A DNA stretch of 64,000 nt from Hyaloperonospora brassicae (Eukaryota; Oomycota; Peronosporomycetes; Peronosporales; Peronosporaceae), in the NCBI GenBank assembly GCA_947650285.1, contig CANTFL010000865.1, positions 19,941 to 83,940 of the forward strand, given 5' to 3'. Position 1 is the first letter of the stretch; each line of letters opens with the position of its first letter. The notes beneath the pieces are model-generated. The model was not told the origin of the DNA and made no database searches. It worked only from the letters and a program-made list of their open reading frames with translations. The translations under genes were made by a program, and so were the position numbers. Positions 12,084 through 23,790 of the stretch are shown here, in pieces.

Positions 12084-12410
12084 AACATTATTAGCAACAG
12101 CAGCACCTACAACAACAACAGCAGTATCAACATCAGTAACAATAGCAGTAGCATCGTAAACAGGGCAACACCAACAGCAACCGCATCACCTACAACATAA
12201 AGAGCAGCAGCAGCAACAGCAGTAGTAGCATCAACAATAGATACTTGAACAACAACAGCAACAGCAGTAGTAGCATCAACAATAGATACTTGAACAACAA
12301 CAGCAACCGCATCACCTACAACAACAACAGCAGCGGCAATAGCAGTAGCAGAAATAACAATAATAACAACAGCATCAACAATCGAAAATGAATCAACCAT
12401 AGCAAAAAAA
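12084..12410 (+). repeat. imperfect CAA/CAG trinucleotide array
   Basis: About 320 nt are built almost wholly of CAA, CAG, AGT, ATC and related triplets, with some interspersed words (GCATCACCTACAACA occurs twice). On the minus strand this gives long frames of valine, alanine and leucine at 12107-12400 and 12316-12537, which I regard as products of the repeat and not genes. Confidence 0.8.
12212..12301 (+). repeat. two exact copies of a 45-bp unit
   Basis: The 45-bp unit starting AGCAACAGCAGTAGTAGC runs 12212-12256 and repeats without change at 12257-12301. A third copy begins at 12302 and diverges after AGCAAC. Exact identity inside an otherwise decayed element points to recent slippage or unequal exchange. 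Confidence 0.85.
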
Positions 12411-12512
12411 TAACATTGATATTAACAAACCTTAGCACGGACTGACTGTATAACGGGGGCAAGCGATGGTACATATACGCGTTTACATACTTATATCTCG
12501 CGCCTGCGCCTG

Positions 12513-12574
12513 CAACTGGTTGATGCAAGCGCAGCACCCTTTACAACTGGTGGCTGCAAGCGCAGCACGCCCGC
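12513..12574 (+). repeat. 31-bp direct duplication
   Basis: Two tandem units start CAACTGGT at 12513 and 12544 and share TGCAAGCGCAGCAC. They are GC-rich compared with the flanks. The inverted relative near 29.72 kb appears to hold one such unit. Confidence 0.6.
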
Positions 12575-12882
12575 GGCAAAACCTTCTCCGCGGCTTTTAA
12601 ATGGGGCGGGGGTTGCTCACGGCCGTATAATCGGAAAATCAAAGATGATCGAGTACGCGTGGTTCTATATGGGTGCCACATTTACATGAGTTTACTAGGA
12701 CGTAAGGATTTTTTATATTTCAATTATTTGGGGCATTTTTAATTTAATTATCGGGTGCATTTTTTTGTTTTTGTGATTAAATGGGGCATTTTTTTTATTT
12801 TCCCATCATTATAACGCTAAATCCTAAACATTCCATATCTTGATCTTTTCGGCCTGAATTAGCACAATTAAAAGATTTTCAA

Positions 12883-13015
12883 TCCGGTGGCTGACACACT
12901 ACAGCCCCATGAACGAATAAGCTCGTATCGATATGATTATTGAGAGAATATCATCCGTGGTGTCTCTCTTGCAACCTAGCCGGGTATGTACCGACATACA
13001 ACCCGTGACAGTTCT
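12883..13015 (+). repeat. LTR-like interspersed repeat, second family, copy 1
   Basis: It starts with GGTGGCTGAC followed by CAGCCCC, and resembles 36367-36480: GGTGGCTGAC.CAC, CAGCCCC, then ATAAG, ATATCAT and CATCC.TGGTGT in the same order. Some similarity also extends left of the start (AAAGATTTTCAAT against AAAAATCTTATACT). The inverted word GGCTGAC/GTCAGCC at the start of the other copy is typical of an LTR end, but I see no polyprotein beside either copy. Confidence 0.4.
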
Positions 13016-13919
13016 CTTGATTAAAACGCCCCCCTGTCGTTCTTGTGCACTTGTATCGCATATGTGCCGGACAACAATATAGATTGGTCAACTGCAAGGC
13101 GCTTACTTCGAATTTTTTTCTTCCTGCGTAGTACTTAGCCCACGCATAAAAGGAATAACATTTGTCGTCATCAACGAGTCTTCATTTCAAAGCATAAACA
13201 GACTCCGATGTCGGTGCCCCGGTCATGCTAAAGGGCCTAAAAAGCCGCCGCATGCTTTTCCAATTCATCTACAGACTTAGTGATTGCTTGAGCGTTGTCT
13301 CACACGTCCAGCAGAAGGCCACCGCGTCCTGACAACTGGTGTAGAAGTGCGCCATCAGCTTAAACTCGATGGTGTATACTGCATTTGTCTGCACTGTGTA
13401 ATGGCGCACGTAATTGATCGACGCGATCAACCATCGAGCTGTGCGTCCTAACTCAATCGTCGACGAGTAGTATCAGCGAACACGCAGGAACTTTACTGCA
13501 TTTGCGACGAAGCGTGTCCGAGACTCGCAGTGCTGTGATGTACATTGCGCATCGCAGCAAACGACCAGCGACGATACTGTCTTAGCCATCGGGAACAGGA
13601 ACTTGACCCGCGGCTTTCGTATGTGCATCTACGGCTATCAAGCTGTCAATTGAGCGCGCTTACTTTTCGGTCACGACAACGGTAGGCTGCGTCGCGTATG
13701 ACTTGCTTTGCTGCCATGTGTGCGTAGAAACGTGCATGCACGTACAAAAGAGAGCCAACGTGAACGTGCGCACACTTGTAGATATCAAACAGACGAGGAG
13801 GACGATTGCTGCTGTCGAAAGAGGACAGAGCGGCTATCAGGTATTCAGCGGTTCTTTATTGCAGTTAAACTATGACTGGTCTCAAGCTAACAGTTTGTCT
13901 TCAGCTCAGCGATGCATCA
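13016..13919. other. GC-richer stretch, decayed coding DNA of unknown origin
   Basis: Base composition is closer to coding DNA than the flanks. On the minus strand a frame near 13275-13420 reads VRHYTVQTNAVYTIEFKL and AVAFCWTCETTLKQSL, with a plausible mix of residues. I cannot assign a family. It lies downstream of the S33 fragment on its strand and may be unrelated transposon debris. Confidence 0.25.
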
Positions 13920-14714
13920 TCAAACTGCCGCTTTCACTTTTCCGTTCTGCGCCGCTGGGGCAGGGACGTCATCATACGCATCCCCGGCGTCGAGGTAGGT
14001 TTTCGCGAGTTCAGGCGACACCTTCATGTTGAACGCAGGCATTTTACCCACGCAGGACTTGTCCACGCGTTTGAGGTTAGCGCTACTCGAGACGTACGAG
14101 AGCAGCAACTCCATTCCGCAGTTCTTGCCACCAACTCCAAACGGGGTCGTTTCGATCGTCACCCCCGGCGCGTAATCGAATGCAACGAGTTCCTTTCTAG
14201 AAGTGTCGAGCGTCTCAAACAAACTCTTGGCGTGCTTGAAATGATTCTCTGGGTCCAGTCTGCCATGCATCATTAGCACGCTGGCATGGCTGGGAACAGC
14301 CGCTGGCTTGTCCCAGTACTGGTCGTGCGGGTATGTGATGGAGTCGGCTTCGTACTGAAAGAATTCTCCTTCTTCACACGCCAGAGACTGCTCTTTCGAG
14401 TAGCGACAAAGCCAGCTAACCTCTGTGTAAGCTGGTTCGATGGTCATGCTCAGGTTCTCGTACCGAATTAGCAGGTCGGTGGCGAGTGGCGAAGGTGTCT
14501 CCCACATTTCGGAAAACTTAACCAACATTGCCCGCACGTCCGAATTATAAGCCTCGGACCTGTACGGTACCAAATCCTGTTGGGAGATGGCTAGGCGAAA
14601 GGACAGCAAGGCTTTGCGGTCGTCGAGATTGCATCGATTGAGCCTGAACACCAACGGGGGAATCATTGACCGCGTGCTTGGATTCAACAAAAGACCGGAC
14701 AGTATGTCGAACAT
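13920..14714 (-). pseudogene. C-terminal fragment of a family S33 serine protease (alpha/beta hydrolase)
   Basis: This is the longest and best-preserved frame in the window: 264 residues ending at a TGA (13920-13922). It matches the C-terminal half of oomycete family S33 peptidases, which release N-terminal residues from peptides and are often secreted. Visible features are LNRCN near residue 28; the acid-loop motif HGRLDPENH with the expected catalytic Asp at about 154; FDYAP at 179-183; the paired-cysteine stretch GKNCGMELLLSYV (Cys199) and DKSC (Cys221); and a polar tail. The family normally has the catalytic His directly after the YAP-type segment. Here proline is followed at once by GVT, as if one CAC codon were lost at about 14165/14166. 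The N-terminal half with the G-x-S-x-G nucleophile is absent, and an in-frame TAA lies nine codons upstream of the first ATG. I infer a truncated, catalytically dead pseudogene. Confidence 0.75.
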
Positions 14715-16814
14715 TAATACATGGGTCGTTCTAAGAGTCCATTAATACGGCACAGATCGACGTATAATTGCTGCCGAATCTCCGAAGGACATTTTGAAGC
14801 GTAGCAGACAGACTGGCGGTTAGCAAGACAACATACGTATTCGATAGAAAGTGGCTCACCCCCTATTGCGCGCAACCAGCAGATTTTTGTAATTTTGTGG
14901 TATAAACCATATCTTAGGAAACCATGAGTGGTAAAGTTTTGTATTAAACCCTCGATAGTGATAGTTTATCCATTTACTTTGACTAGTGGTCATTCATGAA
15001 TATTATCGATCAAGATCTTAATCATATTAACATTTATCGTGTCCGACACATGTTACAGGCTCACCATGTAACATTTCTCGCATTGAATTGCGTCAAAACC
15101 GTCTTGTAGGAAGAAGCTTTCATGTGATCGTGAAGGGAAGATCAGCTGCACATTATCATAGCATGCTACCGGCCGATGTACGGGATCATGCAAACGCGTT
15201 CTCAGACTAATCATAATAAGTTGGACGGAACACTGTGCTGCAAAAAGTAAAAGTCTTTTGTATTTCGTGTGTCTGTCTGATGTCTGTAATGGTCGAGCTT
15301 CTTAGCCGAGTTGTGGTTTACAGCCAACAATTAAAACAATTATAAGAAGGTAATCTGCAAGATCAAATTTGTTCATTTTAAAATCCTTTCGTACCAACTT
15401 ACTGTCGTTCGCACAATTTCTGTAAGTGTAGATATGATCATTAGAGATAGTACGCTACAATACTACTACCGCAAGCTATTGATAGTATTATCTATTTGTG
15501 GGGTAATTTACATGCCCACTCGAATCATTAATTGTTTCGGGCAATATACATGTCCAACAAAAATATCATCAATTGCTATTGAAGACGGTCTATGGGTCGT
15601 GAGCAACTTACTACATTGGGCGTTTCTAGTCTAACATAGTTAAGTTTGTCCCTAGATATTCGTTGGAAAGACTTTGAGTCTGGACATTGGATTTTTTCGT
15701 TTCCCTCATACAGATCAGCTTCTTGCTCAGGTAGTTCTCTACCATCCCACGTATAGTTGACGTTCGAAATGATAGTACACACTTGTACTGTATCGGAACA
15801 GTAGCTTACCATTTATCTAGCAAACTTAATTCAACTTACATCAGTTGCACTTGGTGGATGGTATGACAACCACGATGATTTCGTCTAAAATGATTTTGAT
15901 AAATGATTAAAAGAAAGCCTCTAACGACTAGCGTAAAAGCTTCTCCAATACGAGTGTAATAATCTCAATGCGGTTCAAAGAGTGCGATCTGGTTTTAGTG
16001 ACGTTGTCATTTGTACCCTATTCGTGCCTCTCGACATACACCAAATTTAACATGGTATTATCGCCAATTTTATTCTGTATGAGCTCTACGATGAAAGGTA
16101 GAATGTATACTTACTTCATCATCAAGGTTCTCAGCAAGCAGAGCGGTTAAGGAAACTGGGTGCTAGATAGACGTATCCGTTAATACTATAGCATCTAATT
16201 CTTCTGTGAGGGGGGATCAGCGCTTGCGCGTCACCCGAAAGCTTAGAAGTAGATATTTGAAATTACCGAGAAGTCAAAGAAGATTTCCGGTGGAACTTGT
16301 TTGTCGTGTTGGACGACGCCATTTAGACTCGCCTTCTCGTTGCCAAGAATTGCAAGTTGCATTCGCTAAATTTAGGTTGACTAGGCGAGCCAGAATTGGG
16401 GTATTAATGCTTATGCTTGATGACTCATTTGTGTATAGGCCGCTTGAAGTCTTTATCAAATCGACTCAGACAGACGTTTTATCATCCACAAGCCGATCTT
16501 AGGACTCTTACTGAGTTTATCAAACTCGTACAGGTTAAACTAGACGTGCGTGCATACGCGTAGAACATTCATGCCTATATTGTTGCATAAGAGCAAAGCC
16601 GATTAATATAAATACTAAATTGACGGTATTCATCCGGGATCTTGCAAATGGCTACGTCACGATTCACCATTTCTACTTGATACTAGAGTAATTCATCCAG
16701 CGATATTGATGTAGCGAAACAGGAATCATCTAGCTTTAGACAGGCTAAAACTAAATTGTTTAGGTATCGTCCATCGATACGAAAAGAAACGGGGAATTCA
16801 GAAATGATGGGTTT
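14715..16814. other. no recognisable gene
   Basis: The missing N-terminal half of the S33 protease is not found here on the minus strand. Short forward frames at 15434-15634, 15968-16150 and 16206-16502 have no motifs I recognise. Confidence 0.35.
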
Positions 16815-18030
16815 ATGTTACAAGGAGCGGAAGCTAACTCGCAATCCGTGATACTACGATTGCAGAAATGCAATTGTTGTCAGAATATATGGCACTTTAT
16901 AATTGATATATTGACCAACCACAGTGCTTTAAGCGCAAGTACGCAACGACCGTCTGTCGGCTTCGAAAGGATCAAGACGAGATTTCGACGATGTTTCAAA
17001 ATTGAACTAACAAAAAGGACTTTAAGAAACAGTCGAGGTCAGGGAAGTGATGCGCGCTCCTGGATCAAAAAGGTCAAGAGAAATGAAAGCTCGCTCAATA
17101 AAGTTGCTTTGAGCACAAAGTTACGGTGTGTTACCGCCCCTGGTGATGGGTAATCCGTCGTCACCTGAAGATGAAAGTGGCAAAAGAAATGTCACTTCGT
17201 TCTCCAGATAAACTTGGGGCATCGAAAAATTCCAGATGATGCTAGTCGCTGGAGATCTGTACGCTCAAGCACGTTGAACACCAAAACCCACTCACAAAGG
17301 GTTACGCTACCCCTTGCAACAGTTGCATCCGTAATCGCGAAGAAACGTGTAAACGGTATCCATCACACTTGAGAAGAAGAACAGTGAGACGATTGCTCCA
17401 TCGTTTTAGACCTAATTAATAATATGATGTCATCCTTGGTCTAGTTTTGATCAGAAACTACGTCCCATGGATCAGATAGCATCGTCGACCCGTGAAAATG
17501 TTTGTCGCTTATTTAGCAGGTGGCTATCTGCCGAACGTCGTGGAGCGTACACAAGATTGTTGATGTAATACGAGTTAGAGCGATTGTTTCACATGTGGTT
17601 TGGTTGTTTTTACGACTGCACAAGACATCAGTGTCGTTGACCACTACAGCGTGTAGAAAGCTAATGGGAACTGTGCTAAAACACAGGCAGCGCTGAATGT
17701 TCAGCACGTGAATAAGCCGAGTAGACAGGAACATGGATGCACGTCTAGCAGACTTCATCCAGAAAAGACGACACCTATTGCCTCGATGTGGTAACACACT
17801 GAAACGAAATTGCCTGAGAAGGTGATCCTGGAAGAGATGCTTCCTGAGGGATAGACGTACTAGATCTTTACGGAGCTTAATTCCCAGTATCCTGATAAAT
17901 TATGTTCCCAGGTATCATTAAGACACTCAATGTATTTAATAATGATGAATCAAGTGTAGACGCTTATATGATGGTTATGGCAGTACCTCTGAAGTTAAGT
18001 TTGGAGATTTCTTGATTTCCGATGCTTGAA
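16815..18030 (+). other. possible gypsy gag region, strongly decayed
   Basis: It lies just upstream of a gypsy pol on the same strand, where gag is expected. A forward frame at 16815-17153 has a very basic C-terminal half (TRFRRCFKIELTKRTLR and further lysine/arginine). Near 17318-17375 a frame reads CNSCIRNREETCKRYPSHL, which is vaguely like a zinc knuckle but lacks the histidine and proper spacing. The assignment is by position more than by sequence. Confidence 0.25.
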
Positions 18031-21000
18031 TTTGAACAGACCGTACGAGATCTGCGTAGTGGAACGGTTAAGGAGGTCTGAGTACTCGTCGCAAAGGATT
18101 GCTACCTCAACGATAATATTGACGGCTGTCTTGTCTACTACAAAAAGATTCTCAGTAGAACATTCATGATAGAAAGTGGCCTCGATTAGTAGTCTCAGAT
18201 TGATCTTTACGGATCTCAATCTTGTGAGTCAACTAGACCAATTCCTTTATCATAGGTATTTATCGAATTCAGGGATGTGTACCTGGATCTGTGCCTATCG
18301 ATTTGCTTAAAATATATGTATTAAACACGAAATTAAACATAACACGGCCCGGAAGTACTATTTATTAAATCAGTAGACTTGGAAAGATGAAATTGCTTTC
18401 GATAGGCTCTTTGCCGATATCCTAACATTAGGTCATGTGAGGAAATCAAATTTTCCTCACATCTTTTCGACTTTCCGCGGTCAAACGTCAACAAGAGGAT
18501 GGCGCATTGTACATGCATTCCGGAAGTTTAATACTGAAACGTTACTGCCCCTCTACGCCGACACCTACGAAAGACGCTATCATTTATAATATGTCTGATG
18601 GTATGTCTGATGGTATCGCACTTTTATAGAAGGATCCCATGACTAAATCCTATCAGACTCCATGAGTAAAATTATCTTCTTATTTGAGCAGAAAGCACTC
18701 TTAGTGGTGTGCCATGGGAGTGGCTGGACATGCCACAGTTGCTACGGAATACCCCTGCCACGTTTAACAGGTTTGCAACAATCTGTCGAGATCAGTGCAC
18801 GATTTCGAATCGAGTTACTTCGACAATTTGTTATCCTTAGACAGGCTACAGATGAAGTCGCACCTTAAACGCCACTGACCTCACGTCCGGAAGGTGTCTA
18901 CACGAAATTGTAGGAATGAGTTGCAAGTCAATCTCAACAACGGTGACTTCGAAACCAGCGAATGCCGAATGATGGGTACATCGTTGGAAAGCATCGTACG
19001 CCCTAAATTATAATATTTCGAGGCGTTCATCGACTGAAACATACCAATCTATATCGACGCTCTCGTAAATCACCTTGGCTTGGCGGCGTACTGCACAAGT
19101 ACTCGCGCGACTTCGCCGAAATGACCCTTCATCTCTCTCGTTCGTAAAAAAAATAAAACTGGTCGCGACGTGCTGAGTATGGGTACTTCGTTGAATGTAC
19201 CAAGACGAGGTTGTCAAAATTACCTCTGTTGGTGATCGCAGATCTTGACAGTCCTTTCTATGTGGTCTGTGACGCCAGCAATTTTGCATTCGGTTATTCG
19301 TTGATGCGAGATAACACAGACGACGTGGAGCGCATCGTCTGTAATTAGTCGCGTCAGATGCAACCAGCTAAGCGCGATTATCTATTGCATCAATAGGTAG
19401 TCCTTGCCATAATGTATGCACTTCGTGGCTACGATTCGCGTCTCTCTTACTGAAAATAGGCCGTTAATCGATTGACGACACATGCGGCATGGCGCACGGC
19501 AGAATCGTTTCCACCTCTTGCAAAAGAGAGCGAGTGTGTTGCCTTTTTGGCGGAGTTAATTTATCCGTCGAATATCATCCAGAACGCCTCAATGAAGTCG
19601 CTTATCCGCCGTCGCGCCGACCGAATTAGGATCTGGGTGTGTCATCCTACACTGAGAATAACCTTACAGTTGACATGCTGATGAGCAGCTTTCCGTCATC
19701 AACTTACTCGACCACGTGAGAATAGTATACGCACAGGATAAGAGACTTGTGCGTCTGATGGATTAGATTTCCAATTTCTCCCGCTAAGTTTTGATTACCT
19801 TTCCCGGTGGCGTTTTGTTACGTCAGAGACACGATGAATAACACGTGAGGGGATTAGGTGTTATATTGCGATATCCGGATACATGCCACGTGTCGTCATG
19901 CCCTATCATAATAATCTCAACTCCAGATCGTGTATGAGTGTCCCAATGTACTAGCAAGTGGGAATCAAAGTCGTGGTAAGATTTATTTCACGGTCAGATA
20001 AGATCTTAAGTGGCCCGCCAATTCGCAAGTAGATTCTTTTTGGTGAGGTTTTGATCCTAGTTCTTCAGCAGGGCCTTATAGTAAACTCCACTAGTTTCAG
20101 AAGAGTGTTGGGGTCCATTTAAAAGGACTTCGGCTTGCATTTACCATCATCGAGCGCAAAGACACGAATATAATTGTTTTGTTAATCAACTCACCAAGAT
20201 GGTGCGTTTTGTTGCTGTACCTGAGTTGATCCCAAAATAAAGTAAAATCACGTCTGTTTAATTATGGTAATTTATCTAACAAGTTCGTGCATCTTGTTGC
20301 TGCACCCTATTATTTCACACAGTCGAGGGCTGAGCTTGTGACTTTACAGATACGAACTTTAAACCCCATAGTTTATTCGCGAACAAGTCCTCGACAGAAA
20401 TCCTCGGTTCACGTCGAAATTTGGCATCCATTTTCGTGCTTGTAAAACAAGGCCAGAGATTTCTCCATCTGATTGTCCGGTTACGTATACCTGGACCAAA
20501 CGTGATAAGCGTTTTTTTGAGCAAGACTTAAAAACATATTCACACTAATATTTGAGTTGCAAAAATTTCTTGCCAAAGATCCAGTTCGCCATCTATAACT
20601 CGGTATTTGCCCTCCACTTGCATACAATATACTTTGTGAATGACTTGCATTCGTTTACGTTTAATTTGTGAACAACTTACGATATCCACGTGTTATAAAC
20701 CTACTAGAGTGTGGGACTCGATTAAGAAAAGATGTTTTGTGATGCTTATCGCGCAAGGTACTTATCGATACAAAACTCCGAGGTCGACGTGATCGACGTC
20801 GATGAAGAAGTTAGACTCATCGATTGAGATAATTGTATTGATTTGACATAGACGGAGATGCCAAATCTGACATACTTGGCATCATGACCAATGCATATTC
20901 CGGCAAGGATGATAACAAAATAAAATAAGAAGACAGGTCTTTCTCTGTAGTGCGCACAAGTCGTACTAAGCTAAAAATTCAAGCCAGTAGAAGCATATCT

Positions 21001-21110
21001 GCCTGTTTAACAAGAAGTGGCCCATTTCGGGCAGGATTTCTTCTCAGAAGCAATAGAACGACAGAAAAGGAACGCTAAAAGATTTGAAGAGGCATACATA
21101 CTATAATTAA
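18031..21110 (+). pseudogene. Ty3/gypsy pol polyprotein, element 1 (RT, RNase H, integrase)
   Basis: Domains occur in gypsy order but in shifting frames with many stops. The linker before reverse transcriptase shows VRDLRSG (18037) and FIEFRDVY (18258). The RT start shows GHVRKSNFPH and GWRIVHAFRKFN (18431-18535). The RT palm shows PWEWLDMPQLLRNTPATFNR (about 18709-18768). The RT end shows LHKYSRDFAEMTLHLSR (19091). RNase H shows DLDSPFYVVCDASNF (19241) and VEYHPERLNEV with SRRPN (19565-19627). The integrase zinc-finger region shows YMPRVVMPYHNNL (about 19880-19918). The integrase core shows TKMVRFVAVPELI (about 20197) and LDRNPRFTSKF (about 20391), the decayed form of the SDRDPRF motif. A late basic segment FFSEAIERQKRNAKRFEEAYI (about 21043-21105) precedes the LTR. 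The F/YVDD box is not recognisable. An LTR-like sequence follows at 21230. Confidence 0.8.
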
Positions 21111-21229
21111 TAAAGGTATTTTGTTTTATTATCAACATGAATCATACTTAGACACGTGGCGACAAGGATGGACACTGTGGTATACTAGTAAGTCGGATAT
21201 GTGGCAATACAGTCTCAACGTAACAACAC

Positions 21230-21900
21230 AACAACAGACGAGCTAGTAGGCGCGGTTGGGCTAGTACGTCAGGTCAACTCCCTTCGCGGTTCACCCCTTC
21301 GGGTTCAGTTTTGGCTCTTGTCTAGGTGAATATATACGGCCAAACCTTCTCAGTTTTATCAACCTACTTAATCTCGGCGGGTTCCACTTTTTTGATTGTG
21401 TGACCTCGTACAAATGGGTAGAAGTTGATGTTTTCACACTTTTATAGGTCACTGAGCGCAGTATACGCCCGAATGGAAGACTTACGGAATCGTTACCTCA
21501 TGACCCAACGGCTCGTCTCTTGACAAGTCATTGGACAATGCCTTCTATTGGGTCACTAGCTCGCCCTTCACGAGTCTTAAATCGATAACGTCTACCGGGC
21601 AACCGGCTCGCCGTGCCACGAGACATATATTTCGTTGGAACCGAGTAATGCTCACCCCGGCCGACTTAACTCTTGGCTCTTTCAATCGAGAACTCTACAA
21701 TATATACTCCTTTAGGCTCAACAGCAGGTATAATTCAGTATACGCAGGGACTTACTTCAAAAGTGTAAGCGTGTCTTGGAATTGAAAAATTCTGCTTTGT
21801 ATTGGTTATCTCTAATTACATACCTAATTTTAAAAGGACACTTATGTGGTTCTCCGTCATCCCCCTCTCGTTCTCTTCTACTACCTGAAGAAATGGGCTA
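21230..21900 (+). repeat. LTR-like repeat at the 3' end of gypsy element 1 (copy 2)
   Basis: It directly follows gypsy pol and resembles 1700-2200 in the same orientation through AGCGCAGTATAC, CAGGGACTTA and GTGTCTTGGA. I infer that it is the 3' LTR. No matching 5' LTR was found upstream of 18 kb, so the element is 5'-truncated or too decayed. The frame at 21531-21785 is open but has no recognisable motif. Confidence 0.5.
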
Positions 21901-21907
21901 TTCATCA

Positions 21908-22102
21908 TCTTGTCTCGTCTTGTCTTGGTTCGTGAGTCTTATTTCGTCCAGTATTGAGTCGTTGAGTCTTGGCTAGTCAAGTATTGGCCCTTCGAGCCTT
22001 GTCTCGTCGAGTTTTGTCTCGTCACATCTTGTCTCGTCAAATCTTGTTTTGTCAAGTCTTGCCTTGTCATTTCTTGTCTCGTAGCGTCTTGGCCCTTCCT
22101 GT
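21908..22102 (+). repeat. 15-bp minisatellite, about 13 units
   Basis: Units of the type GTCAAGTCTTGTCTC follow one another with a constant 15-bp period and many substitutions but no indels that I can see. On the minus strand the array reads as repeats of a five-residue unit (TRQDL, TRQNS and variants). It sits just beyond the LTR-like repeat. Confidence 0.75.
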
Positions 22103-23555
22103 CTAAACCTCGTCGAATTTTAATTAGCCGACTACGGTGTGCCTTGGCCTTTCTCATCGGGTTCATCACTCTGGCAATCACTTTAAAAGTATGGAATAGT
22201 ACGTTTTGAAGTACTCTGCACCCCAGCAGCGAAATCAAAGTACTGCGCAAGTGTACCGGTCCATTTCGTGTATTGCATCTAAAAGGCCGGGCGTAAACGA
22301 TGAGCTGCCATATAGAAAGTTCATCCATCCTACGTTTGCGTTGGACATATCCTCCCTTAATTTCAGTAAGAGACTTCTTTTGACGATGACGATAGCTTTA
22401 ACGCCCGAACCGTTCGACTCCGTCCGATTATTGCGTTTGCGCTCCAGGTGTTGAGCCTTGTCATTCATCCAAACGACCCCACGACGCAAGAAAAAATAAT
22501 GCTTTAAACTAATGCCATCGGGTCAAGCAGAGAACAAAATACCTGTTTAATTTTGCAATCATTCGAAAGCAAAATCAGCACATGCTGTCACACGATGTAA
22601 TGCTTTATCGTCGCATTTCTTATGCAAGCTTCAGTGACAGAGAGACGCCGATCTCGATCGTGCTCCATATCCTCGTGATAATTATGGATTGCGCGAACTG
22701 TCTCTTGGCCGTCAAACTTGTTTAGTGAATAACCTCAGACAGGTACTTCGATTTCTTTATACCCTTTAAAAGACTCGCGCGGTGGTTATCACTTCTTAAT
22801 GGAGCGTTTTTTTGAACAACCGTGGCTTCATATCACGACGAACAAGATATCTCGTCCGGTGGCGTGGAATCCGGCGTCTTAGGACAGCTGAGAGCCTTGA
22901 TATCTATTGACGAACAAATATTTTGGAATTATTAATATGCAACGCGAGGCACCTGTTAAATCGGGAAACCAATCATGAATTGAATTCATCCGTTTTTTTG
23001 TAATGTGAATGAAATTCTCAATTTCTTCGTACACCTCAGGGGATATTCGGTCCCTCCAGTAGGGCTTATAAAGAAGGTAGATCTTACCAAAAGCGGGACC
23101 AAAGTTCCTAATGTAACGCTATAAAGCGTCCCATCTCTAGAGATGGAGCAATAATGCCTCTCTTTACCACCAGTGCAGTTCTTTTCGTGCACCGTTAATA
23201 ATTTTATAAACTTACCTGAAGCTGCTATGATGTTGTCTAGTTAATCTCCACGGCCGATAGTGTCAACATCACAATCACAGGAAATACAGGCTTGCACCAA
23301 CGATATACCGTCTCGGTAAAAATGGCCGCCGTAACATCGGTACTTAAAGAGGACATCGATGTAAAATGCATGCTCAATGAGACAGGCTGTTGCACTGACG
23401 TGAAGGTCATGAAGCCCCGAGAAGCTCAGACGAGTTAAATTCATATCTTTTCATTGGTCATTACGTACCGCTTCTCCAAGTTCATCTTGGAACCATCCAT
23501 GGTCTTTGTTAAGGTGCGGGTCGCAACATGTTGCCGTCTCGATCCTCCTGCGTTA
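22103..23555. other. no recognisable gene
   Basis: Several overlapping short frames on both strands (for example 22206-22454 + and 22235-22489 -) have no motif. Given the integrase fragment that follows, part may be older pol sequence of a third gypsy copy, but I could not identify reverse transcriptase or RNase H here. Confidence 0.3.
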
Positions 23556-23559
23556 TTCT

Positions 23560-23790
23560 AACAGAAGAATCGACACCACAAAAGTCATGATCACCTTGAT
23601 CAGCTTAGCTTCGGTGACTCTGCGCCAAGCTACTGAGAAAAGCGCAGGCATCATCGACACAGTCTTTTTTTTACTATACGGCTCACCCAGTAAGCTTCCC
23701 TCCGACCGTGACCCTCGATTCTCGGTCGAAATTGTGGCAGTTCGTGTCCCAGTCGCTCGAAACACGTTTGAAGATGATAACATATAACAA
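23560..23790 (+). pseudogene. gypsy integrase core fragment, element 3
   Basis: One forward frame contains a decayed SKMxxL-type strand near 23585 (TKVMITLISLA), then AGIIDTVFFLLYGSPSKLP and SDRDPRFSVEI with the motif at 23701. This is the integrase core segment around the second catalytic aspartate. The rest of the integrase is not recognisable. The frame stays open from 23506 to 23787. It is less decayed around the motif than the copy at 20.39 kb, so it is a separate insertion. Confidence 0.6.

Larger units (their letters stand above)
11762..12811 (+). mobile_element. non-autonomous TIR element carrying a trinucleotide array (copy 1)
   Basis: Long inverted repeats bracket this interval. 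The left arm (about 11762-11905) reads CCCATTTAATCACA, then AAAAATGCCC, AATGCCCC and ACGTCCTAGT. The complement of the right arm (about 12690-12811) reads AATGCCCCATTTAATCACA, then AAAAATGCCCC and ACGTCCTAGT in the same order. Each arm therefore contains short internal repeats of AATGCCC. The interior has no transposase. It holds an imperfect CAA/CAG array and a 31-bp duplication. Arms of 120-145 bp would suit a Mutator-like or similar non-autonomous element, but I cannot name the superfamily and found no target duplication. A second copy lies inverted at 29500-30562. Confidence 0.6.

Noticed and set aside
12107..12537. Minus-strand frames of 97 and 73 codons rich in valine, alanine and leucine
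   Set aside because: They are a direct reading of the CAA/CAG triplet array and have no independent coding features.
13872..14276. Plus-strand frame of 134 codons
   Set aside because: It lies opposite the S33 protease fragment, whose minus-strand reading matches a known family. The plus frame is a shadow.
17318..17375. Zinc knuckle of a gag protein (CNSCIRNREETC)
   Set aside because: The conserved histidine is absent and the last spacing is wrong. It is kept only as a weak hint of gag by position.
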